DNA of 64,000 nucleotides from Photobacterium sp. GB-56 (GTDB lineage Bacteria; Pseudomonadota; Gammaproteobacteria; Enterobacterales; Vibrionaceae). The stretch spans positions 310,001 to 374,000 of the forward strand of contig NZ_PYNW01000001.1 in NCBI RefSeq assembly GCF_003026105.1, read 5' to 3'. Of the stretch, positions 38,808 through 46,337 are shown piece by piece. The position numbers and the translations under genes were made by a program. The stretch's first letter is position 1. Every line of letters starts with the position of its first letter. The notes under the pieces are model-generated. The model was not told the origin of the DNA. It saw nothing but the letters and a program-made list of their open reading frames with translations, and did no database searches.

Positions 38808-40457
38808 TTAAACGTTTATTGTTTTTCGTCGGTTTATTCGTCGAGCTAAAATAAAAAAGCCGAACGGGAGCAGCGCTTGGCATAAGGCGTAAATAGCGGT
38901 AACTCGCCTGTCCGAACCACTGGCAAGGGTTACGGCTTCTGTCGTTAACGTACTTATTCGGCCAGCACCCAGCATTAATGTTGGGAGGTATTGTGCCAAA
39001 CTGACGCTAATGCCAATAACCCATGCAAAAATAAATGCCGATGATAATTGCGGCAGCTTTATTTTAAGCCATACCTGAAAAGGTGTTTTCCCTAAACTTA
39101 ATCCAATTTGAGTTAAACGTTGATCATAACTGCGATAAGGGCCATCAAGTGCGAGATAGACATAAGGGAAAACAAAAAAGAGATGTGCCCAACAGACCCA
39201 TAGTAGATAAGTATTCAGTGAGGAAAATAAAGTTAGTACTTGCAAACCGAAGAGCAACGATAGCTGTGGGATCAGCATCGGAATAGCAATAATGTAGTGA
39301 GGAATATGCCATTTATGTTTTATACGATATTCGTGCGCGACAATGGCAAAACATAATCCAAGCGATGCACTGATCAGTGCGATCACCACACTGATGTTGA
39401 TTGTACTAAGAATATGACTCCATTCTAGTTGCCAAAAGCGCAAGCTATAACGACTTGGAAGTACATCAGGAAAGCGCCAACGCAGTGCGACTGACCATAG
39501 ACTTAATATTGGGATAATCAACGCTGTTAATGTCAGCAATAGGGTAAAAAGTGATTTTCCTGGTAATGCAAAACCATATCTGCCCGACCATTGCCACTGT
39601 TTAAAAAATTGGGTGAGTAGCCATTCTATCGCCACCGTAATACCTAATAATATTGTGCCGATAACAAATAGCATGATTGCCCCAGCGGCAGCTCGCGGCA
39701 TGAGTTGTAGGTTTGGATCTATAAACCATTGCCAGACTAAAACAGCAAAGGTGGGTGGATTGGTTGGCCCTATAATTTGTGCAACATCGACGACAGAGAC
39801 ACCATAAGCCACGATAGCAAATAGAGGAAAACGCATCTTAGGTAACCACTGAGGGAAAATACACTTTAACCATGTTTGAGCACGGTTATAGCCCAGAGAT
39901 GTTGATACTTTTTGGGTTTGCTCAATATTTAATTGTTGGAGAACCGGAATACTCATTAGCACTAAAAAAGGCGTCTCTTTTAAGGCGAGCATAACGATAA
40001 GCCCTAAGCCATATGGATCATTGATCAGTAACGCGGTTTCACTGACAGCATGAGTACTGAGATTGGCTGGAAGTACTGAATACAATAAACGAACGCCCAT
40101 TCCTGTTGGCGCAAATAAAAAGGCAAAGCCAATCGCGAAAGCAACATGGGGAATAGCGAGAAGAGGGCTTAATGCTGATTCAATTCGCTGCCACAGGCGG
40201 GTGCCCCAACAGGTTTGGATGATTGCAAAAGTAAATAAACCAGCAAGAAAACAGCTAGCTGCCGTTGTATAAAATGTTAAGGCAATGGAGTGTTCGACAC
40301 CTTGCCATTGTAATACTTGGCTAAAGCCGTTGAATGAGAATTGAGTTAGCCCTAATGGTGGCATATACCCTAATGCAGTGATCACTACACCGAGTAGCCC
40401 TGGCAATGTCGGTAAAATACACACGGCAATTAAAAGAAAGTAAAACGCAGGTAACAT
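38808..40457 (-). CDS. ynjC: ABC transporter permease with two fused modules (YnjC-like)
   Basis: A 549-residue inner-membrane protein with about 12 helices in two homologous halves. Each half ends in a BPD-transport-type coupling loop, for example SLGYNRAQTWLKCIFPQWLP and SLGKTPFQVWLKIKLPQL. This fused layout is that of YnjC and ThiP/FbpB relatives. The usual first gene of the cluster, the substrate-binding ynjB, is not upstream; degraded sequence lies there instead. Confidence 0.88.
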   Translation of the reverse strand: MLPAFYFLLIAVCILPTLPGLLGVVITALGYMPPLGLTQFSFNGFSQVLQWQGVEHSIALTFYTTAASCFLAGLFTFAIIQTCWGTRLWQRIESALSPLLAIPHVAFAIGFAFLFAPTGMGVRLLYSVLPANLSTHAVSETALLINDPYGLGLIVMLALKETPFLVLMSIPVLQQLNIEQTQKVSTSLGYNRAQTWLKCIFPQWLPKMRFPLFAIVAYGVSVVDVAQIIGPTNPPTFAVLVWQWFIDPNLQLMPRAAAGAIMLFVIGTILLGITVAIEWLLTQFFKQWQWSGRYGFALPGKSLFTLLLTLTALIIPILSLWSVALRWRFPDVLPSRYSLRFWQLEWSHILSTINISVVIALISASLGLCFAIVAHEYRIKHKWHIPHYIIAIPMLIPQLSLLFGLQVLTLFSSLNTYLLWVCWAHLFFVFPYVYLALDGPYRSYDQRLTQIGLSLGKTPFQVWLKIKLPQLSSAFIFAWVIGISVSLAQYLPTLMLGAGRISTLTTEAVTLASGSDRRVTAIYALCQALLPFGFFILARRINRRKTINV

Positions 40458-40684
40458 ACCGTGTTCTCATGGTTAAAAAAGGTTGCCGTCTTAAGGTATA
40501 AGAGACGTAAGACGATGCTGATAGTAATTATAATTATGCAATAAGCAATGCGATTTTAATTATTTAATCAATAAATTACCCGTGACGATAACTATGACCC
40601 GTTTTTGCAAACTTTTGTTTCATAACCAATGACTAAAATTATATTTCGTATAATTGCGTTTATATCCTTATTAGTCGGTTACTT

Positions 40685-40916
40685 GTGTATAACGACCAAT
40701 TAATGATGTTGGTAGCAGTATTTGAACGTGCTGCTTTACTATTAATGGCACTTTTTTGATTAACACAAACCCCGCACTTTCAGTCGATTGTTAAAAAACA
40801 ACATTGTCGACCTTTTAAACTATCATTATGTCTCTTTTACTGCTCCTTTTTGCAGTGTTAAATACCTATATGGGAGTGAAAGTTGATGGATGATTGCTGG
40901 TATTCACCGTTATTTG
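40685..40916 (+). pseudogene. remnant of a LytS/YehU-type sensor kinase N-terminus
   Basis: Translating from the GTG at 40685 gives VYNDQLMMLVAVFERAALLL, a stop (TGA at 40757), then LTQTPHFQSIVKKQHCRPFK. After a frame change it continues LFAVLNTYMGVKVDG and reaches another stop. By memory this follows the N-terminal membrane region of LytS/YehU (BtsS) histidine kinases. Two in-frame stops and a frameshift show it is dead, and the rest of the gene is gone. Confidence 0.5.
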
Positions 40917-40923
40917 ATTAATA

Positions 40924-41216
40924 TTTATTGTCCAACATCTGTGGACGTTTGTACTTGGTATTCTGACAGATAAAATCGCACGTACTAAGGTAATAGCGAT
41001 TGCGTTGACGATCTGTTTAGTGGCTGTATGTGCATTGTTATTTACCTAGGCTTCGGTGTTGGTAGCTTGATTGGTTCAATTGTCGCATCCGTTTTTGGTG
41101 GCTTTATTGCAACGTTCTACTTGATGTTCGCATTATTGATTGTCTCTTTTGTGATTGCATTAACCATCCAATTACCTAACGGTGAAAATGAAGCACAGTT
41201 AGTCGTCAATCACTAA
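40924..41216 (+). pseudogene. remnant of an MFS transporter C-terminus
   Basis: One frame gives LWTFVLGILTDKIARTKVIA, a loop plus helix typical of MFS carriers, ending in TAG (41048). The +1 frame then carries on as GVGSLIGSIVASVFGGFIAT and LMFALLIVSFVIALTIQLPN to a stop at 41216. The frame change and the missing N-terminal two thirds mark a decayed gene. A good terminator follows, as expected for a former gene end. Confidence 0.45.
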
Positions 41217-41244
41217 CTGGATAATTTGAGAAAAGAATATCTAT

Positions 41245-41282
41245 AAATCCGAGCACTTATTATGAGTGTTCGGATTTTTTAT
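41245..41282 (+). terminator. Rho-independent terminator behind the MFS remnant
   Basis: A 13-bp stem (AAATCCGAGCACT / AGTGTTCGGATTT, one G-U pair) and a T-run. Confidence 0.85.
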
Positions 41283-41547
41283 TATCTGTATGAAGGTGAG
41301 AAAGGGCGCAGCATAGTTAATCTCTATATAAATAAATGATTACACTGGCTAGTTTGAATAAAGGCAGTTTAAAACACTATTTTTATATTGAAAGTTAGTT
41401 ACCAGAATGAAAATAACATTAAAATATGGTGTCTTATTTTAGTTAAACTCTGTTTTAATACGCAAATAAACTGCTTATAAATTTAAAGGCAGTGAAGGTC
41501 ACTCTAAGCAGTGTTTTAATTAGTTTATTGTTTGGTAAGAGATAGCC
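41283..41547. other. AT-rich upstream region of alaE
   Basis: No gene or clear operator is visible. It should contain the alaE promoter; GGTAAGAGATAGCC before the ATG is a weak ribosome-binding site. Confidence 0.4.
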
Positions 41548-41991
41548 ATGTCTGTGATTAAGTTTCCTTTAAAGTATAGAAATGCCGCAGCAGATACTTT
41601 TGCGATGGTTGTGTTTAGCTTTGCCGCTGGCATGATGATTGAGATCTTTATTTCAGGTATGTCGTTTGAGCAGTCGTTAGCATCACGAACATTATCTATC
41701 CCTGTTAATATTGCGATTGCTTGGCCTTATGGCATGTTTAGAGATTACATGATCCGAACAGGTATGCGCTTTTCAACAAAACGTTGGATGAAGGGCTTCT
41801 CTGATATGGTGGCTTATGTGTTATTTCAATCACCGATCTATGCTTGCATATTATTAGTTGTAGGGGCGAACTTTGATCAAATTGTCACTGCTGTAACCAG
41901 TAATATCGTGGTTTCTGGTGCGTTGGGGATTGTTTATGGTCAGTTTTTAGAAATGTGTCGCCGCATGTTCCGTGTACCGAATGCGGTATGA
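41548..41991 (+). CDS. alaE: L-alanine exporter AlaE
   Basis: A 147-residue inner-membrane protein (E. coli AlaE 149) with four helices. Conserved blocks are NAAADTFAMVVFSF, EIFISGMSFEQSL, IAWPYGMFRDYMIR and FQSPIYACILLVVGA. It exports excess L-alanine. Monocistronic; the gene faces the end of the adhesin secretion operon. Confidence 0.93.
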   Translation: MSVIKFPLKYRNAAADTFAMVVFSFAAGMMIEIFISGMSFEQSLASRTLSIPVNIAIAWPYGMFRDYMIRTGMRFSTKRWMKGFSDMVAYVLFQSPIYACILLVVGANFDQIVTAVTSNIVVSGALGIVYGQFLEMCRRMFRVPNAV

Positions 41992-42011
41992 TTAAAAATA
42001 CGCGATAGTAT

Positions 42012-42039
42012 AAAAAACAGGGGCGTAAAGGCCCCTGTT
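42012..42039 (-). terminator. terminator of the adhesin secretion operon (and possibly alaE)
   Basis: Stem CAGGGGC / GCCCCTG with a 6-nt loop. On the minus strand a run of six T follows, downstream of the PstS-like gene stop at 42092. The plus-strand side has only a weak T-rich tail. Confidence 0.8.
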
Positions 42040-42091
42040 GCTTTGATAGCGATAGATACCAATTCATGGCTGTTTTAAAACAATTGTTAAA

Positions 42092-43018
42092 TTATTTATA
42101 ACCGCCCTGAATTTCAGGTTGCTGCTGCTTTAATACGACTTTGTTACGCGTAATTGCCGCTGCTGGTAAATTGATAAAGCCGTTGTCAGTCAGTGTCTGT
42201 TGCGCTTCTGGTGTCATTACGTAATTGACAAAGGCTGCTTGCTGCGGCGATAGAGAGCTATTTGTTGGCTCTAAATTCAGATACATGTAATAAACGTTAG
42301 CAAGTGGATAGCGGCCTGATAAAATTGTTTCATGATCTAGACCAAAACGCTCACCATTTTTATCAATAATATCAATACGTTTAATATCTTTATCTTGGCT
42401 TTGATATACGGTGTAACCAATGGCGTTTTCTTTTGATTCAATAGTATCGATTAAATCTTTACGGCTGTTTAACGATTTAGTTGCCGTTTTTTGGCCATCG
42501 TAGCAGGTGATCATCTTGGTGAAATTACGGTGTGCTGATAAATCACCATTGACTGAATAAGCGTGTACTTGTGCCAGTTCAGTATTGTTGGCAAGTACAG
42601 GACTTACTGTCTGCCATTGAATTGATTTTAATGATGATTGGCAGCCAAAAATATCAGCCAGTGCATTGATTGAAATAGACTTAATTGGATTATCTTCATT
42701 AACCAAAATGGCGATGGCATCGGATGTAAAGTACAGCTCGGTTGGTTTATAACCGTATTTATCTTTAAAAACGGCGACTTCGCTATCTAACCAACGACGA
42801 GAGCTAATACCAATTTTTACCCCATCTTCAATCATGACTTTTTGAATATCATTGCTTTGTTCGGTGAGTAAATGATTGTTCAACGTAGCTGTTGAAATTA
42901 GCTCGTTGACAACGGTATTGAGTTCATTTTCAACCGCAATGGTTTTACTGCTATCGGCATAAGCAGAAGAAGCAAACAGCGCCAGTGGTAACATGTAAGT
43001 TAAAGTTGATTTATTCAC
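42092..43018 (-). CDS. PstS-like periplasmic substrate-binding protein in an adhesin operon (GTG start)
   Basis: A 308-residue protein. I use the GTG at 43018 because TGAGGGA precedes it and a signal peptide begins there (VNKSTLTYMLPLALFASSAY); an ATG at 43048 is in frame but overlaps the OmpA gene. The PBP-like fold resembles phosphate-binding PstS: VKIGISSRRWLDSEV, TSDAIAILVNEDNPIKSISI, SGRYPLANVYYMYLN and FVNYVMTPEAQQTLTDNGF. The usual phosphate-binding SGT motif is not obvious, so the ligand is uncertain. Two Cys (GCQSS, ITCYDG) could form a disulfide. No pst transport genes are nearby. Last gene of the adhesin/type I secretion operon. Confidence 0.8.
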   Translation of the reverse strand: MNKSTLTYMLPLALFASSAYADSSKTIAVENELNTVVNELISTATLNNHLLTEQSNDIQKVMIEDGVKIGISSRRWLDSEVAVFKDKYGYKPTELYFTSDAIAILVNEDNPIKSISINALADIFGCQSSLKSIQWQTVSPVLANNTELAQVHAYSVNGDLSAHRNFTKMITCYDGQKTATKSLNSRKDLIDTIESKENAIGYTVYQSQDKDIKRIDIIDKNGERFGLDHETILSGRYPLANVYYMYLNLEPTNSSLSPQQAAFVNYVMTPEAQQTLTDNGFINLPAAAITRNKVVLKQQQPEIQGGYK

Positions 43019-43028
43019 GAGTATTCCC

Positions 43029-43637
43029 TCACTGTGCTGTTGATGCATGTTGCGCTGATTGCTCAGAGCTGTAAATTGTCCATTTTTTTACAGGCTCCAT
43101 TTGGTTGCTGGTTATAACAGCAATGGTGCGTCGCTCACGTTTCTTTAGGTGCTTGGTTAATTCGGTCACCTGCGTAAACTCTTGCTCTGAGATGCGCTCA
43201 GGTGCAATACCATTTTCAATCAATGCATCTTTAATCACACCTGTACGACGTTGCGCTAATGCTTTGTTGTATTCGTTTGTACCTTCAGGGCTAGTATCAC
43301 CCACAAGGATGACCTTTGCCTGTGGCTTTTGCTTTAATAAATCAAAAAGTTGAGTGAAGGTTTCATTTTGATCTAAGCGAATATGGTCGTCATCAAAGTT
43401 AAAGTAAACTGTCTGGATGTCGTATTTTGGCTGCACTTCCCAAGGTGCACAGCCAGTAATATCAACTTGCGTACCAGCAGGCGTATCGGCACACATATCC
43501 CGTTGATTGATCACGCCATCTTTATCATGATCGCGAAGATCATCAATCTGATGGCGAGTGACTTGAGTATCAGGCATATCTGCACAGCCAGTTAAAAGCA
43601 AAGGCAATAAAATGAGAGAAAGTAGTGATTTTTTCAT
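43029..43637 (-). CDS. OmpA-family lipoprotein of the type I secretion locus
   Basis: A 202-residue lipoprotein. The ATG at 43637 (after GAAGGAG) gives a lipoprotein signal MKKSLLSLILLPLLLTGCAD. A thrombospondin-type-3-like Ca2+ motif (DHDKDGVINQRDMCADTPAG) precedes an OmpA-like wall-binding domain (VYFNFDDDHIRLDQNETF; GDTSPEGTNEYNKALAQRRT). It overlaps the end of the PstS-like frame and follows the TolC gene with a start just past its stop. An OmpA-type gene at this place is also found behind aggA in Shewanella bpf loci, where it probably supports the export channel. Confidence 0.88.
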   Translation of the reverse strand: MKKSLLSLILLPLLLTGCADMPDTQVTRHQIDDLRDHDKDGVINQRDMCADTPAGTQVDITGCAPWEVQPKYDIQTVYFNFDDDHIRLDQNETFTQLFDLLKQKPQAKVILVGDTSPEGTNEYNKALAQRRTGVIKDALIENGIAPERISEQEFTQVTELTKHLKKRERRTIAVITSNQMEPVKKWTIYSSEQSAQHASTAQ

Positions 43638-43639
43638 GA

Positions 43640-44950
43640 TTATTGCTCCTTCGCCTGCCATTGTTCTGGGTATTCAACACGTAACGCATAGGTCAATTTA
43701 CCCATAGCATTAAGAATGCGATATGCCGCTAAGGTGTGGTCATATTCGGTATTAATGTAGTTCTTGCGGGCAAGGAACACTTCTACTTTTGCATCAAGTA
43801 CGTCAAGTAAGCTACGACGGCCTAAACGAAATTGTTCTTCATAACCCATTTCAGCGGCTTTTGCTGCATCAACGTTCTGTTTTAACAATTTCTTCTGTTG
43901 CTCTAACATGTTGTAGGCATTCCACGCTAGGGTTGTCCCTTCAACCACTTCACGTTCTGCACGCAAACGGATAGTACGTGCTTCTTCATGACGCCATGCA
44001 GAGGCTTCTGTATCAGCATTGGTTTTTCCGCCGTTATAGATGTCGTAATTCATGGTTAGCATGACACGGGCATCTTGATCCGGACCCAGTGTGTTCCCCA
44101 CGTTGTCGTTGGCATTTGCGTGTACTTCTAGCTTAAATTCAGGGAAGTAATTGCCTTTTTCACGGCGAATTTCTTCACGTGCCGCTTGAATATCAGCCAT
44201 GGCGGCTTGAATTTCAGGATGCTGCTTAATACCTTGTTTAATAGCAATTTCTTTGCTGCTAGGCAGCAGGGCAGTATCGACCACAGGATCGACTAAACCC
44301 GTTGCCGGTTTTCCAACTAAACGCATAAATTGGGCATCGAGATCGTAGAGGTTATTTTCGGCGGCAATGAGTGATGAGCGCGCCGTCGCAACACGTGCTG
44401 CGATTTGGGCCAAGTCAGAATTACTGCTTAAACCTTTTGAGTTTTTATCCAGAATATCTTGGTAAATCGCTTCATGTTCACGAACGTTACGTTGGGTTAA
44501 TTCATGAATGGTTTTGGCTTTCAGTACTTCCATGTATAAACGTGTGGTATCTAATGAGATATCTTCTGCATCAGATAACAAGGTTAACCGCTCAGATTCT
44601 GCTTCATAGCTCAGACGATCAGTATTGGCTGAGGTTTTAAAGCCATCAAAGATTAACTGCGAGGCTTTGAAACCAATTTCAGTTCGGTTCATGCCGCGAT
44701 CGTCTTTTGGGATTTTATTGCCACTGTTGTAACGGGTTTCTTCATAACCCGCAGCAGCGTATAGATTTACTTGTGGCAAGTAATCAGCCTGTGCGCCATC
44801 GACTTCACGAAGTACTGATTGAAAACGGGCATATTGCCCCGCAATTTGTGGGCTGTAATCAATGGCTGAGGCAACAGACTCTTCTAAAGAGAGCGCGTGC
44901 GCAGCACTTGATGAAAATAGCGCAGCTGCTATTAATGATGATAAACGCAT
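43640..44950 (-). CDS. TolC-family outer-membrane channel of the adhesin type I secretion system (AggA/LapE-like)
   Basis: A 436-residue protein with a signal peptide (MRLSSLIAAALFSSSAAHAL). It has the two repeated outer-membrane-efflux halves rich in helices (LSLEESVASAIDYSPQIAGQ; VDTALLPSSKEIAIKQGIKQ). The end ILNAMGKLTYALRVEYPEQW fits type I secretion TolC proteins. Trimers form the exit duct for the RTX adhesins. The ATG follows AAAGGAAAAGGA. A perfect hairpin separates it from the adaptor gene upstream. Confidence 0.92.
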   Translation of the reverse strand: MRLSSLIAAALFSSSAAHALSLEESVASAIDYSPQIAGQYARFQSVLREVDGAQADYLPQVNLYAAAGYEETRYNSGNKIPKDDRGMNRTEIGFKASQLIFDGFKTSANTDRLSYEAESERLTLLSDAEDISLDTTRLYMEVLKAKTIHELTQRNVREHEAIYQDILDKNSKGLSSNSDLAQIAARVATARSSLIAAENNLYDLDAQFMRLVGKPATGLVDPVVDTALLPSSKEIAIKQGIKQHPEIQAAMADIQAAREEIRREKGNYFPEFKLEVHANANDNVGNTLGPDQDARVMLTMNYDIYNGGKTNADTEASAWRHEEARTIRLRAEREVVEGTTLAWNAYNMLEQQKKLLKQNVDAAKAAEMGYEEQFRLGRRSLLDVLDAKVEVFLARKNYINTEYDHTLAAYRILNAMGKLTYALRVEYPEQWQAKEQ

Positions 44951-44976
44951 TCCTTTTCCTTTATCTCTTATTCTGT

Positions 44977-45000
44977 ATGCCGTTTTGTGTAAAACGGCAT
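44977..45000 (-). other. intercistronic hairpin between adaptor and TolC genes
   Basis: A perfect 10-bp stem ATGCCGTTTT / AAAACGGCAT with a 4-nt loop in the 67-bp gap. There is no U-tract after it, so it may serve RNA processing or stability, not termination. Confidence 0.55.
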
Positions 45001-45017
45001 GACTAATTAGCTAAATG

Positions 45018-46337
45018 TTATGGCTCTCTTAATGCACTTGCTTTGGCGCGTAATAACGGCTTTAACCAGTAGCTCAAAACGGTTTTTTCTCCCGTTAAGA
45101 TATCCACCATAGCTTGCATGCCAGGAATGGCTTGCAAACGTGTTTCGGGATCATCATGGAGCTGAATATGGGCGCGGTAATAAGCGGTACCGTCTTCTGT
45201 TTGTAGGGCATCAGCACTGACATATGTCACCGTGCCTTTACGTCCACCGTAAACCACAAAATCATAGGCTGTAAATTTAATGGTGGCTTCTAATCCTGTT
45301 TGTACAAAAGCAATATCTTGCGGCGAAATTCGTGCTTCAACGATTAACTTACTGTCATTAGGCACTAACTCCATGATGGGTTCACCGGGTTTTACAACAC
45401 CGCCTAATGAGCGCACTAAAATATCTTTAATAGTGCCATCCATTGGGGCGGTGATTTCAGTGCGTTTTAACTGATCGGCTAATCCTTCTTGGCTATCTTC
45501 TAATTGGGCAAACTGATTGGTCACTTCATTGAGTTGTGCTTGGACTGAGGTTCTAAATTCCAACGCAAGATTGCGGCGCATCACAATGGCTTCACGTAAT
45601 GCTGCTGACGCTTTTTGTTGTGCGACTTTTGAACTGGCAATTTCGCCACGTAGTTTCACCTGATCGCGACGTGTTTGGATTAATTCAACTTCCGCAACTG
45701 CGCCACGTTTTACCGCACCTTCGAGCATTTTGGCTTCTTTATTGACTAAACGAAGACTGCTATAAAGTGTGGATGTATTACTTTTCGCATCACGTAACGC
45801 TTCAGTTTGCTGTTCAATCGTAAGCTGTGCTTCTTCAAGTTGTGACTCAATTTGTCCAATACGTTCGTTGTAGTTGGCTTTAGCATTAAGCTGGGCACGC
45901 TTACTTAAATCATCAAAAGCGATAGTTTGATGGGAAATTGTGATTTGTTTTTTCCAATCTTTTTCCTTGGTATCGACTTTTACGGTGTCTAATTCGGCTT
46001 TCAGGCGTTTGATTTGCGCTTGTAAAGTACGGTAATGCTCATCAGATTCTTGGAAAGCGGTACGGAAACGGGTGTCATCTAAAATAATTAAAGGCTGACC
46101 TTTCTTTACCTGTTCGCCTGCTTTAACTAAGACTTGTTCAATAATACCGCCTTCTAAACTCTGAATTTTTTGAATGGCGAGGGTCGGTACAACTTTGCCA
46201 TCACCCACGACCACTTCTTCCAATTTGGAATAAGCAGCCCAAGTGATAATAGAGATAACTAGTAGTGAACAAAGCCAAACGATTTTACGAGAACGATAGG
46301 CGTGTTTTTGATTTGCCCATTTTAAATTACTGCTCAT
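45018..46337 (-). CDS. HlyD-family membrane-fusion adaptor of the type I secretion system (LapC-like)
   Basis: A 439-residue adaptor. The ATG at 46337 is chosen: AAGGAGG stands seven bases before it and the start overlaps the ABC gene end (its stop is at 46327). It has one N-terminal helix (IVWLCSLLVISIITWAAYSK), a biotinyl-lipoyl half (IQSLEGGIIEQVLVKAGEQV), a long periplasmic coiled coil (about residues 110-290), and the second lipoyl half and beta-barrel (APMDGTIKDILVRSLGGVVK). It bridges the ABC transporter and the TolC-like channel. Confidence 0.94.
   Translation of the reverse strand: MSSNLKWANQKHAYRSRKIVWLCSLLVISIITWAAYSKLEEVVVGDGKVVPTLAIQKIQSLEGGIIEQVLVKAGEQVKKGQPLIILDDTRFRTAFQESDEHYRTLQAQIKRLKAELDTVKVDTKEKDWKKQITISHQTIAFDDLSKRAQLNAKANYNERIGQIESQLEEAQLTIEQQTEALRDAKSNTSTLYSSLRLVNKEAKMLEGAVKRGAVAEVELIQTRRDQVKLRGEIASSKVAQQKASAALREAIVMRRNLALEFRTSVQAQLNEVTNQFAQLEDSQEGLADQLKRTEITAPMDGTIKDILVRSLGGVVKPGEPIMELVPNDSKLIVEARISPQDIAFVQTGLEATIKFTAYDFVVYGGRKGTVTYVSADALQTEDGTAYYRAHIQLHDDPETRLQAIPGMQAMVDILTGEKTVLSYWLKPLLRAKASALREP

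Noticed and set aside
43019..43048. ATG at 43048 as start of the PstS-like gene
   Set aside because: It would overlap the OmpA gene and add polar residues before the signal peptide; the GTG at 43018 has TGAGGGA at good spacing.
44977..45000. Hairpin between adaptor and TolC genes as a true terminator
   Set aside because: No U-tract on either strand and the genes are functionally one unit.
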